DNA from: Tetrahymena elliotti 4EA
Taxonomy: Eukaryota > Ciliophora > Oligohymenophorea > Hymenostomatida > Tetrahymenidae
Reading direction: 5' to 3'
Length of the DNA: 64,000 nt
NCBI GenBank assembly: GCA_000231825.2
Contig: JH720305.1
Location: 819,557 to 883,556, forward strand
A model generated the notes under the pieces. The model did not search any database, was not told the DNA's origin, and saw only the letters and a program-made list of their open reading frames with translations. Below are positions 49,701 through 64,000 of this stretch, in pieces; position 1 is the stretch's first letter, and each line of letters opens with the position of its first letter. Both the position numbers and the translations under genes were made by a program.

Positions 49701-51388
49701 GTAACAAAGTTAAAAGTAATCAAATACTGTAGATACTACTCTTAATATGAGGGTATATTATAACTTTGATTGGAGAATGTTAACAAGGAGTGGTAAAATT
49801 AATAGCTAAGACATTCTTAGAATTGTTTTCACTAGTTTTCATCCTGGTATCACTTTTACTGTAAATTTATTTATTTATTTATACAAAACCCAAAATTAAT
49901 ATTTTGAATTGATAAAAAGGGATTACAACCTTACATAATGGTAGGCAGCGAAAAAGGATTGATCATGAAATTTAATTCTAACAAAGATCTTAATAAAGGA
50001 ACTAGTTATAAATTCCCAATACATAATGTTATAAACAGTCCAATAACAACATTTAATGACTCTGAATTTCCAAGTGATTATAACAAAATTCTAGAAGTAG
50101 TAGATAATCATAATGAGGAAAATAACAAGCATGTTAACATTTATAGAGAATTTTTTGTAGAGCACAAAGCAAAGATTATTTAAATAATATTTTTAAATAA
50201 GCCAGAAACATTTATCTCAATAGATTCTAAGGTAAATTCAAATAAATAAATTTTTTTGATAATCAACAATCTAAAAACAAAAATAGGGTTACATATTTTA
50301 CTGGGTTTATGAAAAAGACTAGTATCTTGTAAAAATAGATGGTTATTTCCCTAAATCAAAATATAAAGTAAATTAATTACTATTTTCAAATAAGATTTTG
50401 AATATCTTTCTTTTTACAAATAAGGTTTCTTGCTAGGTAATGAGTTATTCATTGAAAAATAGTAATGATAAAGAAGATGGGCCTAATAGTGTAAAGATAG
50501 ATTTGAATTTAGGAGGACCAGGAAAAGAAGATGCAGGAAAAGCATATTTTAAAAAAATTATCAGTTAAAATGACACTTATGAAAAAGATCTTGTTTATAT
50601 TAAATATAACTAAAGTGAAACTTTAAAAGATATTGCAGAAATTGTTGTAACAAAAGAAGATTTCCCAACAGAATCTGATTAAGATGTCATTTTTTATAGA
50701 GGTCGTGTCAATTTTAAAACTTAAAAATTTGAAAACCTATTTGAGGAGAAATATATCAGTAATCATTTACTTATTTATTCATTCTTGAAAATAGTTGTTG
50801 GTTGTGAATTTAATATTTTTAAGAAAGAATTTATTTATTTATTTTTACAAATGATTTAATTAATAAATAGGTTAGTTGGTTGAGGGATATGTAACAAAAT
50901 GCTTGGCAATAAGTGGTAATAAATATGTTGTAATCTAATAAATTCTTCCTCATAAAATTGATCATGATAGAGTTTATGTACAATTTGTTAGATTTGATAC
51001 TAATTTATTCCGTCTGAAAAAAGTTAAAATTCGTTTAGAATCTCCCGATGTAGATGACATCGATTTCTAGGTAGTAGAAAATTTTGGACCTTTTGGAATT
51101 CCTTATCTATTTATATTAATGAGATAGGGTTTATTTGTAGCTTCTTTAGCAACAGGTAATATTGTGTTTGATTTTAAAGATCATTTAAATATCATACAAT
51201 AACAAGTTAAACTTAATTCAGATGTAATGGCAAATAATATAAAATCAATTCTTGATATGTTTATTATTATTACATCTAATTTATCGAATGGAGCTTATGT
51301 ATTTAGCTTAGAAGACAATAACCCTGAAGACGCTTAAAGAAAAATATTAACAAATCAAGTAGAATTTAAACGTTTATATGCAGTATGA
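46793..51388 (+). CDS. Coiled-coil / WD-repeat-like protein, probably axonemal
   Basis: Multi-exon. MSDQDYQNGYYNLKYY opens a strongly charged coiled coil over the first 350 residues (exon 1 46793-47167, exon 2 from 47331). A globular middle follows (YGYDPYDKPYKGELKPLI, ISRMIIDLLIELTIRKHL), then an acidic Lys/Glu linker. The C-terminal half shows beta-propeller-like repeats: VTALALSFNKELLAIGYSNG, HLEFAFDNMSQLIVLTEDG, YIMVGSEKGLIMKFNS, and GLFVASLATGNIVFDF. It ends VEFKRLYAV at TGA 51386-51388. A large intron (about 49.12-49.58 kb) interrupts the propeller. The domain order is reminiscent of cilium-associated WD proteins such as WDR93/CFAP297, but I cannot assign an orthologue. The gene shares a divergent promoter with the LRRIQ1-like gene. 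Confidence 0.65.
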
Positions 51389-52853
51389 AATAAATTATTT
51401 ACTAATTTAAAAATTTAATTAATCTTTTATCATTAAATATTACAGTAAAATATGTCTTTTTTATGTCAATATTGAAAAATTTAAATTAGAAGTTAAACAT
51501 TTTTTTTCTTACTTATTGTTTTTAAAAATTATAAAACAAATTTTTCAACTAAAATCAATTTTCTATTTGAAGAATAATTTTTTTTAAAATGAGGTTAATA
51601 TTATTTGATAATTAAAATTTAAATAAAAAATTTCTTTGAATTTTAGAGTTAATTTATTGAAGTTTTTCAAATTAATTAAAAATGGAAACAATAAAAATTA
51701 CCAAAAGTATTTGCGCACATAATTGATGTTGAAAATAAAATCTAAAAAGTAGCATTGCATTCTTTTCACATTTTTTAAGCTTTTTAATCAAATGAGTAAA
51801 AATTTCATAAAATGGTTTTAGAGATTCATATTTTTTCTTTTGAAGATCAAAATTAAAAAGTTTAAATTATGATATTTTTTTCAAATTAATCAAAATTATT
51901 TTTATAATTAATAAATTTTTGTTCAGTATAGACATATTTTTAAATTATTTTAAGATCTTAGATTTTAAAAAAATGAAAGAAAAGTAAAACATTTTTTATT
52001 AAATCTATATTTTATAATTACGATTTATTTATTAAGCCTTAATAATAATTTGAAATTTCAAGTTATAATTGATCTTATTTAGTAATCCTTCTAATTAATT
52101 GTTCAAAATTTAAAAAATAATAAATAAAGTATTCAGAAGTATTCTTTATTTTTTTATTTTGAATAAATTTGTAAATTTATTTGAGCTTTACAATAAATTA
52201 ATTAATTTATACTTTTATTAGATATTTTTACTTGATTAATTAATTACTTGAAGTCAGCTTTCATTTTGTAAAAAGGAAGTTTCCAAATTACATGTTAAAT
52301 AATTAATTTAATAAAGGATTATTAGAATTATTTTGTAATTATTTCTGAGTGAAAATAAGTTATTCATGATTAATTTAGTTTACTCAAAAAAAATTCAAGT
52401 ATTAAAATTATATTTTTCCTTTTCGTAAATTATTTTTTCATATGTAAAAACAATTTAATCTAATTTTTTATCTATTCACAAACTAATCCTATGTATTTAT
52501 TTTAACACAAAAAATAATTTAAATTTATTATTTGTTATTCAATTTTTAAAATAAGTAAATTTTTATTGTTTTTATAAAAAATAGTTAATAAAAGATTTTA
52601 TGATCTCAAAAGAAATTCATTTACAGCATAAAACAAATATTTAAAATTAGAATGTGAATTAAAATGAAGATTACCTTTAATTTTTTAGCAAGTTAGAATA
52701 GTACTTAATTATTTATTTTATTTATTTATTAATTAATTAACTTTTTAATTTAGAGGAAGAAGTTAAATTATTTTAAATTAAAAAATATATGATGGCTAAA
52801 AAGAATTAAATAAAGAAATGAGTCTATGATAGCTGAACTTAAAAAGGATAAAA
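51389..52853. other. AT-rich spacer
   Basis: Homopolymer-rich, no protein-like frame; includes TTTATTTATTTATTAATTAATTAA near 52720-52740. Confidence 0.5.
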
Positions 52854-53255
52854 ATGCCTGTTATTAATGCATAGGATGAGGGAATGTCTTAATATACAAA
52901 AAAGAATAAAGTTGAAAATAAAATTAAGGAGGGAAATCAGCCAATTAATTAATTTATAAATTAAAGTAAGCATTAGGAATGTATAAATTTTTTTTTTCAG
53001 ATTTGAATAGAAGAATGATTATCAAATTAAATTAGAAGATTCGAGAAAATTCCCCACACTTTTTTCATTTCAAAGCACTAATAGTTAGGTTTGATAATTT
53101 GGTAAATTTTAATGATATTAAGAGCTTTTTGTATTTATCAAAGCAATATTTTACATAATAACAAGAATTTACCTTTTTTTAAAAATATCCATTTTTAGCG
53201 CTTAATTTTGTTTAGACGTAGAGACTAATAAATAGAAGTAGAAGTAATCAAATGA
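52854..53255 (+). CDS. Doubtful small three-exon gene
   Basis: ATG 52854 gives MPVINAQDEGMSQYTKKN then a lysine-rich stretch to a GTAAG site at 52966; a T-rich intron ends CAG at 53000. Downstream coding choices are NDYQIKLEDSRKFPTLF (better composition, but needs a one-base phase adjustment) or an alternative frame, then possibly RLILFRRRDQQIEVEVIK to TGA at 53253. About 90-110 residues. No family is recognised; it could be noise or a decayed gene. Confidence 0.25.
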
Positions 53256-54408
53256 TTGATTGATAAACTCTCGTTTGATATTATTTTTTGATCATTCAAT
53301 AATTTTAATTATGATTTTTACTTACACATATCTTTTTTTCAGATTTAAGAAATTGCTTAGAAATTTACTTCTGTTTTTGATTATGATATCAACTTTCTAC
53401 AAAACAATAAATCAATAACTAAATTAAAATCGATTAATTGTGGGATTGTTTTAATTGATAGTTCCTATTTAATCTTTTTTTTCTCGTTCAAGTAATAAAC
53501 TCATAAAAATTTATAATCATATTAATTTTTCTATTTTAGGCTGTTTTACTTGAAAGAATTAAATAAAACTTATCATGAAATTTCTTTTATTTATTCCCAT
53601 CAATTATTTGAAATATTTTAAAAAGTTTTTTGCAGGCTAGTAGTAAAGCAATATTTGTAAATGTCTAAAAACAATGAAATAGCTTAAAAAATATAATTAT
53701 ATTAAATTTCATCTGCGATTAAATATTTTATTTAATCTTTTTAAAGGCTTTCGTATGCAAAAATGGATTGCAACAACAAAAAAAAGCTGAAATAAATATA
53801 GTTTGATGAAAAAAGTAAGGTCTTTGCAATCTATTACTAATTCTAATAAAATTAAAATTTTAAATTTTAATGAGAATATTTTGAAATAGAAATACTTGTT
53901 AATTATGAAGTGAATATTCATGTAAAATAATTTAAAAACTAATTTAAGTAAAAATTTAGTAGAGACTAGAGAATAGTTGAGGAAGTTTTGTATTGATGTG
54001 ACAAGGAACCATCTCTTTTTTTAAATCAACTAAATAAAATAATTAGATGAATAATGAAAAAATTAATAGCCGCGACTCCTCCCACTATTAAGATAATTAA
54101 TGATTTATTATGAAATGAAATTTTTTTTTTTTGATAATTTTATTAAGAAGGCGCATTTAGTAATTCGTAATTAATTGATAATGATAAATAAGTTCAAATA
54201 AATTAAAAACTAAAGCTAAATAATAAATAAGCGACTAATTGACTTCAATTGTCATCATACAAAAACCTAAAAAGATTATAAATATTCGTTTAGGAATTAG
54301 ATTGATTTTCATAATTATTGATAAAAACCTTATCAAAGAGAAAAATAAAAAGCAAGTATTTTATCTTATTAACACAAATATACGTATTAAGGCAAATCAA
54401 GTAGTAAA
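53256..54408. other. Spacer upstream of the HSF gene
   Basis: AT-rich, no convincing gene. A stretch near 54140-54175 has slightly higher GC (AAGGCGC) and shares TAATTCGTAA with the inverted repeat at 36.5 kb. Promoter of HSF lies at the right end. Confidence 0.45.
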
Positions 54409-57400
54409 ATGCGCAAAAGAAACTCCACAAGAAATAATAATACAGTCCCTGGTTTCCTTTCCAAGACTTACAAAATTTTAGAGGTAAAAACATTTTTCCT
54501 CATACAAGAATAGTTTTCTTTTATAAATACAAACATAATAGCAATTAATAAAATTATACAAAATGCAGAAATAATTTTTCAATAAAAAAGGTTTTATCAA
54601 TAATAAAAATATTTTATCTCAGATCATAAAGCAAATCCTTACATTTAATAATCTTATTTTATGATATTAATTAATAGAATCCTGAATATGTTGACATAAT
54701 TAGCTGGAACGAAGATGGTAAAGCTTTCAAAGTAAAAAAACCAAATGAGTTTGCAGAAAAGGTTTTACCTAAATATTTCAAAACAAACAACTTTGCTTCA
54801 TTTGTTAGACAAGTAATTTCATTTATTTCTTTCCTGAAAGATACTAACTAATTCATTCATTTTTTGGCCAATTTAGCACATCTTGAATAAAATAAATACT
54901 TTATCGAAAAATTTTATAATTTGAAAATAAAAGAAATTATTCTTTGAAAATTACTTCAATACTTCAGAAAACAAAGAAAAAATGTATGATTGAGCTATAG
55001 GCAAAATATGAATTAATCAATAAGATTTATAATAATGATAATAAGAATTTGAATTTATTTTATTACTTAGCTTAATATGTATGACTTCCACAAATTGAGA
55101 CACGATAGTGAAGAAAATGAATGGAGACATCGTCTATTCAGAAGAGGTTACCCGTAATATTTTATTATTAGCATTATTATATTCTAATAGTGAGTTGATT
55201 AAAAAATTGCTTAATTTAAATTACATGAACTCTATTCTTTACTTAACTTTTTCTTCATTACAAAAAAGAGATTAAGTCAGCTTTAAATTTCAAATATTTT
55301 TCTAAAGCTTCTATTTTGACTTTTTTTTAAAAATGACCATATTTTTTAAAAAAAGTTTAAACAAATCCCTTTCAGCTTTTTTTTTGAAAAAATCATGAAA
55401 TAGAAAATAAATTCTTTTTTACTTAGCATAAAATATTTATTCAATGATAAATTTACAAATATTAATAAAAAATAGAAATCTTCTATGTGAAATCAAAAGA
55501 AAAATAAATGAAACTTAGATGTAAGATGCAGTTGTTACTTAGAAAGAGTAAAAAAAGATAACAAGTGATACCTAATATCTTTTAAAAGAAGTAATTAATA
55601 GCAATAAATGAATATAAAATATTAAATTCTTTTGATTTTCTAAATAGATGGTTACTCTCAAGTAAAAGCAAGAAAGTCTTGAAAAAGCATGCTCTGTCTT
55701 AATTGCTTAAAATACCCAAATTTTAGGAGAAAACAAGCTTTTGTGGGGTGAGATCAACAAAAAGAAGTAATTAAATTTAAAATCAGCAAACAAAACTTGT
55801 AAAATTCTTTTTAATTTTTAGAGAGAAGTCCTAAAAGAAGATAGAAAAGCTACTTAGTTTAGTTTTAAATTATATTGGGCCTAAGTAAATTCCAGAGTTA
55901 GCCTTTTTGAATGGAAAAAAGCCTAATGGTATATTAATATTTTTGTATATTTTTGTAAGGAAAATTAAAAAATCCCAAGTCAAAAAAATTCTAACTCTTA
56001 AAATTTTTATTTAGCTTTAGAATAAATTGAATGGCAGGCAAACTGAAAAATAGCATTTTTAATGTCTATTTTATCAGATTTTATTGTTAGAATTATAAAA
56101 TTATTTTTGTTAAAAAAATATTTATTTCCTTCCTTACAATTATTAATAATTTGCTATTTTGTTCGTTTGGAATATTGATATGCGGTTATTAACAATTATT
56201 TAATTTATAACTTTACAAAGAACTTTTATAATCAGATTATTTGAAGTAAGAAGACATATCAGATAATGAAAATGATGAATAGAATGACATGATGAATGGA
56301 GTTAATAGAAATAATTTAGGTAATTCTAAGAGATGGGATGGTAACGATATAGCAAGTAGCTTAAATGGCTTTTAATTTAACAACAATAATAATATGAATG
56401 ACTTAAATAGCAGCTTCAATGGTGGTAATATGAATGCTTCTAATCTCTTAAGCAGTTAAAATGGAAATTAATTGTAAATGGTTACAAATGGATAGCAATT
56501 TGCTTAGAAATTTATTGATAAGCTTATGTCTAACTTGAAGAATAAACAAGATGGAAAGAAAAATCCTGATAATGGATAGTAAAAAGGTTAATAAATTACT
56601 AATTTTGTAGACAGTTATCACAAATAAAACTAAGATTTACTCTCTAAATTATAAAACTTTATGACAAGTTAAGGAGGTACTTAAGATTTAAGCAGTTTGG
56701 AATTAAATAGCTAAATTAACCAAGCAACCATGAACCCAAGTAGTTCTACTGATCTTCTTTAAAAGCGTGGATTAAAGAAGATGATGAGTAATCCATTCAA
56801 TCCCAATTTAAGTTTAGGTTTGGGACCTGATGAGTTAGAGAACCTTAATGAAAGTTTGCTTATGGGCAAAAGTAAAAAATTCAAAAAAGAAGATGATGGT
56901 ATTTCAGCTAGTCGTTTTGGTAATGCTAATACCTTTGCAAATGGCTTCAATTTAGAAGATTTGTTGAACAATCATTAACTTGCTGCATCAAATGCATTCA
57001 ATAATTTTGGTGATTTGAATGATATTAATAATATTAATAATAAACAATCTCTTGATTTCACTAAAATTTTCAATAACAATGATTATTAACCACTTGCTCT
57101 CCCCCATTCAACTACAAACTAACCATCAAGCCCAATTAGAAAAAAATAAAGAAATAATATTAACAACATGTCACTAAACACAGGAAATGATGCCTAACAA
57201 TTAACTTCTTTGCTCAATAAAAGTGTAAATATGAATGATAGCTTACACGGTTTTAATATGAATGGTAATGCTAATGCCAGTACTCTTTATAATAATCCTC
57301 ACCAATAAAATTCCTAATGGGATGATTTCCATAAATTTATAAATGAATAAAAGATAGAAGAATCTCTAAACAATACTCAAAGCAATACAAATAACAGTAC

Positions 57401-57527
57401 CAACTTGAATAACAATAGCAACAATCATAACTTGAGCAATAACCACAATCAACATTTAATTGATGGTTGTAATGACGAATTCTTGGCAAAAGACACTGTT
57501 AACAAATTAAATGAATCAATGATTTGA
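54409..57527 (+). CDS. Heat shock transcription factor
   Basis: DNA-binding regulator of stress genes, nuclear. Exon 1 54409-54483, exon 2 54678-54812, exon 3 55071-55153 encode the winged-helix domain: [43 protein letters not shown] joined to [12 protein letters not shown] and WRHRLFRRG, the recognition-helix signature [15 protein letters not shown]. Exon 4 begins [11 protein letters not shown], the usual wing-to-linker NLL.xIKRK. Next exons give a heptad-rich trimerisation coil ([31 protein letters not shown]). From about 56.23 kb a single long exon encodes an Asn/Gln/Ser-rich activation-like region of over 400 residues, ending NKLNESMI at TGA 57525-57527. The intron splitting the recognition helix (after VRQ) is a common HSF intron place. 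Confidence 0.93.
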
Positions 57528-58717
57528 GAAGTAAAAAAGTAAAAATATGTGAATATAAACAAGCTTTCAAAATGAAAGCAAACATAAAGAAAGAAACATT
57601 AATTATTGAAATAAGCATTTAAATTAAATAAAAGAAAATAATGAATGAAAAATAAATGGTAAGTATTAAAAGACAAAACAAATAATTAATGAAAAATCTA
57701 TATAATCTTAATATCATCAATCACTAAACGATTATTTTCATTTATTAAAATAAAATAAATAATCAAAAAATAAATAATTCATTTCATAAATTATTATATA
57801 TCTAATGTCATTTTCAAATAGTTATATTTCCCTATCTATAAATAATATACTAATCAAAGATCAACCACAAAATTTATTATTTTTCTATAACTTCTTTTGA
57901 TTTTATTAACAAACACAATCCTTTTATTATTTATTCTCAAATTTGATTTATATTTACATTTCAAATAATTTATTCAAATGATACTATCTATTAAAATTTA
58001 TCATAAACTTTTAAAAGGATAATATAAAATTTTATTTCTAAAAAATCCTAAAAATCTAAATTTTGAATAGAAAATACAAAAATAAACAAAAAAATGCTAT
58101 CTTTAAAAAGTTTATTTATATTTTCATCATTAAATGTCTCCTGTACTTATTTTAGAAAAATATAAAAAATAAATATTTATTCATGTAATTTTAGTTTATA
58201 TGAATCATTTCAAAAAATTTTCATAGTTTCAGAATAATATTGTAAAAAAATTTAAAAAAAAAATTTTAATTCAGAAGTTCGAAATAGAAGTCAAAAGAAA
58301 ATCAATAACTATTTTTAAAGCTAAAAATATTTTTCCTCAAGCATTAATTAAAAAATAAAAATATAGAAGAAAGTAATAATTAGATTTCTGTATTTTTTGA
58401 TTCACATAAAATAATAATAAGAAAACAACTCAAGGTAATATCTTTAATGTTAAAAATTATGAAGATAATATCTTTCTTCATTAATAAATTCAATAAAAAT
58501 TTTCATTTATTTCAAGAAAACAAAAATAAAACATTCTGAAAGATGAGCAAGATTTATAAATTTATAATATTAGTTTTTTGCATAAATAGAGAAATAATAA
58601 ATATTGTAAGAAACATAATCATGTTCTTCTTTTTAATGTGGATATTTGTTTATTAGAAAAATTAGTTTAGATATTAGATTTATTAGTATGTTTTTATATA
58701 ATAGAGAGAGCATTTTT
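57528..58717. other. Convergent spacer between HSF and pseudokinase genes
   Basis: 1.2 kb, AT-rich, no protein-like frame; the two flanking genes converge on it, so it contains only 3' ends. Confidence 0.5.
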
Positions 58718-60477
<1,760 letters not shown>

Positions 60478-60732
60478 TTTCTTTTTTTTTTTGAGAATAA
60501 TATTATTTGGATTTCGAAGAAATTACTTTTTATCAAAAATTAAAACCAAACTTGAAAATACATAGATATTAAATAAATCAATCAACAAGAACTGTACAAA
60601 TTTTACTATCTTAAAAATAAAATTTTTACATTTTATATGAATTTTCATTCTAATCAATTTTTTTAGATAAAAAAATTCTTTGAAAAATAAAATGATTGTA
60701 AGAAAAAAAAAAACTGTCCTTTTCTTTGTATC

Positions 60733-60843
60733 TTTTCACATATGAACATATGATAAGAGCCTAAGAGAAGTTTCACTCTAGATAACGCAAGCATTAACAA
60801 CATATGGAGATATAGTTAATGACTCTGTCACCCATACATATTT
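60733..60843 (+). ncRNA. Candidate structured RNA (orientation unknown)
   Basis: In an otherwise AT-only spacer, two consecutive hairpins can be drawn: CTAAGAG / CTCTAG around 60771-60781 and a longer one with arms CATTAAC (60792-60798) and GTTAATG (60815-60821) enclosing an inner ATAT-GGAG-ATAT stem-loop. AGATAA lies between the hairpins and ACA lies shortly after the second, an arrangement reminiscent of an H/ACA snoRNA. A CATATGAACATATG palindrome precedes. No match to snRNAs, tRNA, SRP or telomerase RNA was recognised. Confidence 0.3.
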
Positions 60844-61005
60844 ATTAAATATAGAACCTTATATTCAGTTATTAAGAAAATCATTAAATTATGGGTGTAC
60901 TTATAAATTAATTAACAAAAAAAATTTAATTAAGAATTAATTATTTTTAATTGAGAGCATTTAATTAATTAAATAAATTTAGCTAGGTTTAGATCAAATT
61001 AATGA

Positions 61006-64000
61006 TCAAATATACAGCTTTGATTTATTATTATATATAAATCTATTATATTCGTTAGTCTTAGAAGGCATAGTGGCAACCCATTTATACTTCTCTGCTC
61101 TTATTTTTGAGAAAAATAATTATTTATTAATTTTAATATTTTTTATAAAATTTAATAGTTACTTTAATCCTATTGAAATATTAGCTTGAGTATCTTCAAG
61201 TTCATCAAATATTTCTTCTTATTGAATTTACTTTAATTTAGAGAGATCTTCATCATCATCCTCTAAATATTTTAAAAACTGAGCAACATTTTCGACACTT
61301 TTTTCCTTTTAAATTGAATAATAATTCATATAAATTATTTTATTCTAATGAAAAATAAAAATTTACTTTTGGATTCTTTTTCTATCTTGAATCATAATTT
61401 GAATATGATTTTGAATTATCTATAATATATTCTTCATCATCGCTCACATGATCTTCATAGTCAGGCTATCCTTTAAATACAGATTATCCATGATCTATAT
61501 CCTTTATATTGGCACAATCTATTCATTTAAAAAAAACTTCAGTTTTAAATTTTAAATTAAAATTTTTGTTTACCAGGTGGAACTTATAACTTGTTTCTGA
61601 AGTAAGAGTATAATTCTACTTACAAGTGTTTAGTTATATGAGAAGAATTAAGACCAGGAATCTTAGAAAGATAATCATGTTCTTGAATTTCATTTAAGTA
61701 ATTTACTGAAGGTTAAGTAGATATGTTGGATTCTCCGTTTATTGTTATTTCTGACTCATTTGGATCTAGTTCATCTTATAGAGTAAATGGTGAAGGGTTT
61801 AAATAAAAATCAGGATCTATTTCTGTAATTGGAACCATTTTCTCATAAATTCTTAATGTGTTATGAGGCAGTAATAAAGAGTAAGATGGAAAGTCAAACT
61901 TGTAAGTAAATGTTTTTGGCATATTCTTCTCTTTTTTCTCTTCTACCTTTTCATGGCTTCCTATTCTCCCTTTTGTTGAATATTCTTCTTCAGCTCCTGT
62001 ACGATATACACGCTATTCCTCAATAGGAGGATAGTGAATTAAAGGAGGAACTTCCCAATCTTTGATTAAATTTATTAGAATATTTAATATTTGAGGTAAT
62101 AAAAAGAAATATCTAGTATAACTAGAAAATTATATAAAAAAATTACTTCTGTATTGCATAACTTCAGAATCACATTAGCTTATAATTTCTATTGTGGCAT
62201 AATCATCGAAACCTGCTCTTGGATGAACTTCATATTTAAAACTTGAATAAGTATTATAACTTTCATATTGTATTGGGTAAAATGTTCTAGCTATATTATG
62301 CTCTTCAAACTCAAATTAAAAATTTCCTTTTCCTCCTGACTTTTTATTGAAATTAGTGTACTCTACCTTCTACCAATCTTCTATAACAAGTCTTTTAACA
62401 TATTCTAATAAATCAGCTTTGGCTTCTTTTCTATTCAAGAAATTAGTTGATTTAATATGCTTTTCTTTATCTTCAAATTGAACTCTAGCCATCTTTAAAG
62501 ATTCACTATAAATATAACAAAATTAAAATAAGAAGGAAAATTAAAATTTTTGTGTTTTACCTATAATTACCTTCTATTGATAATAACTAAATTTAAAGGT
62601 CTCTTTCTTTTTAATCAATCCTAAAAAATTAAAAATAAGTTAAATATTTTTAGAAATAATCATTTTGTGGTTGGTAAGTACTCTGCATCTTTTGGTATGT
62701 CTTTCATTTCCTCTATTTATTCCTTCAGTCTATTCTTTTCCTATCTATCCAAATAAATATTATCAAAATTATATTATTTATTTTTAATTTTATGCAAGAA
62801 ATTACTAATATGTTTCATTCAAAGCTTTTGCTTGTTCAAAATATTATTTTTTTGCTTTATCTATCTCAATAGATTGTTACTCTTTGCTGTTTGATAAATA
62901 AATATCATTTTAAATTATGTTAATATCTAATCAAATAAATTACTTAAATTTATTTTTGATGTTCCTAACTAGCTCAGAAACTGCATTACAATTGTTTTTA
63001 AGTCTTGTCATAAAAATAAGTTTAGCTACATAACTAAGTAGTCTCTTTAGTACAATATTTTTTCTTTTCTCTTTATCATTTTTACTTAAATCCCATTTAC
63101 AGTCAAAGTTTGGCACAATTTATTCAATAACAGGAGCATCTTTATTTAACTCTAGATCAAACCTAAATATTTAAAATAAATATTTCAAAATAATTCATTA
63201 AATTCCAAATAACAATATTTATTTTTAAATTAACTCTTGCAACAAATCTTTAGATCTTAAAAGATTTAATAAATATTTACTTCAACTTTTAATTCAATTT
63301 AGAAAGAAGGTGCTTGATTGATAGTTAATTTTAAAATTTAATGAAAAGCTTTCTGTAAAACTAAAAACAAGCAAATTGAAAGAATTCAACAAGGAAATCT
63401 ATTAATTTAAAATTTTTACCTTTTAATCCCTTTTTATTCTAGCTCATTTCTTTTTTTGTTAAGAAAATCAACTCTTTACTCTCTTACTTGATTAACTTCT
63501 ATTTTAGTGATATTTTTGTCACCAATGCAGGAAAAGAATTTGAGGGATTTTTTCTCATCTTAATTACTAATTCTTGAAAATTTTTCTAAGAAAACATTTT
63601 CAAATTAAGCACGATTGTTAGAATCAGCTTAAGTCTTAAGTTTCATAGCAATTTTAAACATCTTAGTACCATCATGTTTTTTATCTTCATTCTTTTTTAA
63701 TTAATTACAGTGTTAAAAAATATTTTCCTGACTTGGAAGAAATGATTTACTAAATCTGTAAATAAATCTGATTTTTTTTTGAATAAGTTTGTAACTCTCT
63801 TAATCATTTATTGTTTTCCATTATCCAAATCTTAGAAATTTTTAGGCATCAGCATTTTTGATAGCTATAAATGGCTATTTTATGCAAAAGATTTATCTTC
63901 TTCATCACTTCTCTAAGAAACTCCCAGATTATTAGTCTAGCTTTGATCTATTATCATAGACTATGGAATTACTGAATTATTCTGTTTCTAAGTGCTAAGC
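61006..64000 (-). CDS. Unrecognised gene, 5' end outside the window
   Basis: The 3' portion of a multi-exon minus-strand gene; the reading frame is still open at the right edge. Segments in order: LPKNF-like start region with QQMIKRVTNLFKKKSDLF, a Lys-rich helical block (KMFKIAMKLKTQADSNNRA), KQESKELIFLTKKRNELEQ, EQIEEMKDIPKDAEYLPT, then MARVQFEDKEKHIKSTNF, RLVIEDWQKVEYTNFNKK and EVHPRAGFDDYATIEIISQ, a Pro-rich part (VPPLIHYPPIEEQRVY), acidic DDEEYIIDN, and the end KYKWVATMPSKTNEYNRF to TGA 61006. At least six introns. No signal peptide or membrane helix. The long helical and acidic character suggests a structural or cytoskeletal protein; that is a guess, and no family is named. Confidence 0.55.

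Noticed and set aside
56759..56971. Minus-strand frame opposite the HSF C-terminal exon
   Set aside because: Pure antisense shadow of a long well-supported exon.
60733..60843. Telomerase RNA, tRNA or U-snRNA
   Set aside because: Sequence does not show the telomere template, a cloverleaf with T-loop, or the conserved snRNA blocks; only a generic structured-RNA call is kept.

Overview
This window looks like macronuclear DNA of an oligohymenophorean ciliate, most likely Tetrahymena or a close relative. It is extremely AT-rich. Long reading frames stay open only if TAA and TAG are read as glutamine and TGA is the sole stop, introns are short GT...AG types richer in AT than exons, and proteins carry many Gln/Asn runs. 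All calls below use that code. No tRNA, rRNA, CRISPR array or bacterial-type element was recognised. Exon borders were read by eye, so borders not stated explicitly should be treated as approximate.

Layout: the left edge holds a possible 3' end of a + strand gene (2-298), then a clear AP-3 mu adaptin on the minus strand (389-2136), divergent from a large single-exon F-box/leucine-rich-repeat gene (3259-6789). A 3' tandem repeat of about 190-200 bp follows. 8958-10835 encodes a MIR-domain protein with a possible myristoylation start. 11764-13973 is a damaged member of a large ciliate two-membrane-segment family. 14284-18827 is a TPR-like protein with a long Q/N-rich tail. After a simple-repeat-rich gap comes an unrecognised multi-exon gene (21261-24530). 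A tandem pair of glutathione S-transferases (27454-30153) and a FYVE-like zinc-finger/coiled-coil gene (32062-34003) complete the left half.

34.0-39.6 kb is a gene-poor stretch with degenerate repeats, a long inverted repeat and a decayed Tc1/mariner-like transposase. The right half is gene-dense: phosphoglycerate mutase (39577-40596, minus); an LRRIQ1-like LRR/IQ protein (41634-46208, minus) head-to-head with a coiled-coil/WD-like protein (46793-51388, plus); a small doubtful gene; a heat-shock transcription factor (54409-57527); an AGC-type pseudokinase with a TH1-like N-terminus (58718-60477, minus); a hairpin-rich intergenic segment that may be a structured RNA; and the 3' part of an unrecognised gene running off the right edge (61006-64000, minus).

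Functional themes are vesicle traffic (AP-3 mu, FYVE-like, perhaps MIR), probable cilium structure (LRRIQ1-like and WD-like pair), stress response (HSF, GSTs, a candidate heat-shock element), and glycolysis. I see no operon-like system; genes are independently promoted. The items most deserving a second look are the pseudokinase, the structured intergenic RNA candidate at 60.7 kb, the damaged two-TM family member, and the mobile-element traces at 25.6 and 36.5-38 kb.
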